Of a DNA stretch of 22,946 nt, positions 21,857 through 22,946 are shown piece by piece. The translations under genes and the position numbers were made by a program. Position 1 is the first letter of the stretch. Each line of letters begins with the position of its first letter. The DNA lies in assembly GCA_028565635.1 (NCBI GenBank), contig JAOXYB010082276.1, forward strand, positions 1 through 22,946, in the 5' to 3' direction. Source of the DNA: Phoronis ovalis. Taxonomy: Eukaryota > Phoronida > Phoronidae. Under the pieces are notes generated by a model. The model was not told the DNA's origin. It saw nothing but the letters and a program-made list of their open reading frames with translations, and searched no databases.

Positions 21857-22213
21857 GGAACAGACTTTTCAGCATGGCTGGCACCCATCATTTGCACGCT
21901 TATCTCTGCTAAACTGAAAATGATAAATTTAAAATATTGTAAAGATTGTAACAGTTTGTACATTCAGATAATATGCTGGGTTCATGTATTGTATTTGATA
22001 ACATATTTAATTTTTTAGTATTTAATATAACTATATCATAAATTATTTTAATAAAAGTAATTAAAATAGCATCATGGGAACGTTTTTTGCTAGTCTATAT
22101 ATTAATTTATTATAATGTCAGTGAAAGCCAAAGTAAGTTTTTTTTTAATACATTACTGAATGTTTTTAACAAATTATTGTAATAGAAAAACAAATAGTAC
22201 TCCAGAACAATAA
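21857..22213. other. Receptor 3' UTR and AT-rich downstream DNA
   Basis: Follows the receptor stop; contains the AATAAA at 22050. No further gene is seen before the MITE at 22214. Confidence 0.5.
22050..22055 (+). promoter_or_regulatory. Poly(A) signal AATAAA
   Basis: First canonical AATAAA after the receptor stop codon, about 190 bases downstream. It gives a compact 3' UTR ending near 22070. It is inferred from position only. Confidence 0.45.
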
Positions 22214-22418
22214 CAGGCCTACCTAACCAGCGTTGACTCTAACCGTCAATACGCAGTCGAACCTTTTTTCCGGGTTTCGTACAGATTTCCGGAGACTCGG
22301 ACCTGCTGTTCGAGTTCCTAGCAACTTTTGCGAAACCTGGAAAAAGGGTTGGAGTGGTAGGAAACAGGTGCGCGAGTGCGGATTGACGGTTCGAGTCTAC
22401 ATTGGTCGGTTAGGCCTG
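22214..22418. mobile_element. 205-bp palindromic MITE
   Basis: Almost the whole element is an imperfect inverted repeat. The left end begins caggcctacctaaccagcg and the reverse-complemented right end begins caggcctaaccgaccaatg; both continue with 'aaccgtcaat.cgca.tcg'. Inner parts also match (ccgggtttcg versus ccaggtttcg). AATAA flanks both sides (22209-22213 and 22419-22423), consistent with a 5-bp target duplication. It is GC-richer than its surroundings and has no coding capacity. Confidence 0.8.
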
Positions 22419-22738
22419 AATAATATAAATCATGTTTATAAAAAATGGGATGGAATTTTAAGCAGTGTGTGAGTCAAATTATTGTTATTAAATAGACAAA
22501 CAAGTGTCTGTAAAATTTCATTTTAAACATTATGTAATCAATGTGATTTTATGTAATTGATGTATGGAAGAATTTTAATAAAAATTAAAAAAATTAAAAA
22601 CTTGATTGGTTAAAAATATTCACCTGTAAATATGAAACTTCAGTTAAAACTTTAGCCATAAATCTACAAAACTCTGTCTCAGATTTATTAAGATATTAAT
22701 AGTTTCCCCTGCGATCTCAAACTGTTTGTAGTAAGACA
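22419..22738. other. No supported gene
   Basis: AT-rich spacer between the 205-bp MITE and the partial frame at 22739. No motif recognised. Confidence 0.5.
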
Positions 22739-22946
22739 ATGGCGCAAGAAAATGTGGGAGGAATATTACTGACCAGTTTAAAATGCATAATGTATGAAGA
22801 GCCCATGATTAGCTGGGTTGTTGTGCTGCAGCAGAGAATCTTCAGGAACGATGGGCCACAAGGATTTGTTAGGTTCGTAGGTTTAAAGCAGCGCTGGTTG
22901 CATATATACCCGGGGGGAGCACTGTCATTCAAAGTCACTATATATA
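22739..22946 (+). CDS. Possible first exon, running off the window
   Basis: From ATG (context gacaATGGcg) the frame stays open to the window end (69 codons): MAQENVGGILLTSLKC, then a hydrophobic and aromatic middle (ISWVVVLQQRIF), then NDGPQGFVRFVG. Donor-like GT sites occur near 22872-22882 (TAG|GTTCGT, TAG|GTTTAA), just before the GC-ended repeat at 22909, so a real exon would probably end there. No homology recognised. Codon content is better balanced than in the flanks. Short, and could be chance. Confidence 0.25.
   Translation, partial: MAQENVGGILLTSLKCIMYEEPMISWVVVLQQRIFRNDGPQGFVRFVGLKQRWLHIYPGGALSFKVTIY
22909..22946. mobile_element. Possible left end of another GC-ended TIR element (cut by window)
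   Basis: 'cccggggggagcactgtcat' follows 'catatata' and resembles the terminal CCCGGGGGGG-TCAC of the element at 15065. The other end lies outside the window. Confidence 0.35.

Noticed and set aside
22233-22472. 79-codon plus-strand frame
   Set aside because: It lies almost wholly within the 205-bp palindromic MITE.
22717-22938. 73-codon minus-strand frame
   Set aside because: It starts inside the GC-ended repeat at the window edge and is antisense to a plus-strand frame with a better start context; no features were recognised.

Overview
The window looks like nuclear DNA of an animal. It is AT-rich, introns and intergenic sequence dominate, the one clear gene is a rhodopsin-like G-protein-coupled receptor (GPCR) with a spliced exon structure, and several short terminal-inverted-repeat (TIR) elements are scattered through it. 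The receptor type (NFFLY in TM7, an orphan peptide-receptor style) and the miniature elements with CCCGGGGG-type ends fit a lophotrochozoan, most likely a bivalve or other mollusc. That placement is inference. There is no bacterial organisation, rRNA, convincing tRNA or CRISPR.

Layout. Bases 1-1012 show no supported gene. Bases ~1014-4865 and ~16035-21500 are two copies, in the same orientation and about 15 kb apart, of one receptor locus. The right copy is an apparently intact gene. Exon 1 (17093-17293) encodes an acidic, repetitive N-terminus. A 3.3-kb intron ends at a TAG acceptor (20627-20629). Exon 2 (20630-21856) encodes the rest of a 475-residue seven-helix receptor. The left copy (2078-~4865) is a pseudogene with the same exon layout, a frameshift, several stops, a lost TM1-TM3 segment and no sequence after TM5. 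The intact copy carries a Cys where nearly all class A receptors have the DRY arginine, while the dead copy still has an Arg codon there.

The ~11 kb between the copies is unique. It holds a perfect 39-bp palindrome (5367-5405), an acidic coding-like block on the minus strand (8703-8915) beside a degenerate repeat array (8928-9290), and a small possible two-exon minus-strand gene (10265-10639). It also holds a minus-strand coiled-coil protein gene ending in hexapeptide repeats (11927-12712), a 1.8-kb element with long TIRs made of ~20-bp tandem units (12990-14803), and a 0.5-kb TIR element (15065-15567).

Inside the intact gene's intron, a 0.53-kb TIR element (20053-20581) sits 48 bp upstream of the exon 2 splice site and is missing from the pseudogene. 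Downstream of the gene are a poly(A) signal, a 205-bp palindromic TIR element (22214-22418), a possible first exon running off the window (22739-) and what may be the start of another GC-ended element (22909-).

The genes do not form a pathway. The story is local duplication of a receptor gene, death of one copy, and later transposon insertion. Apart from the receptor pair and the repeats, all gene calls are ab initio readings without database support.
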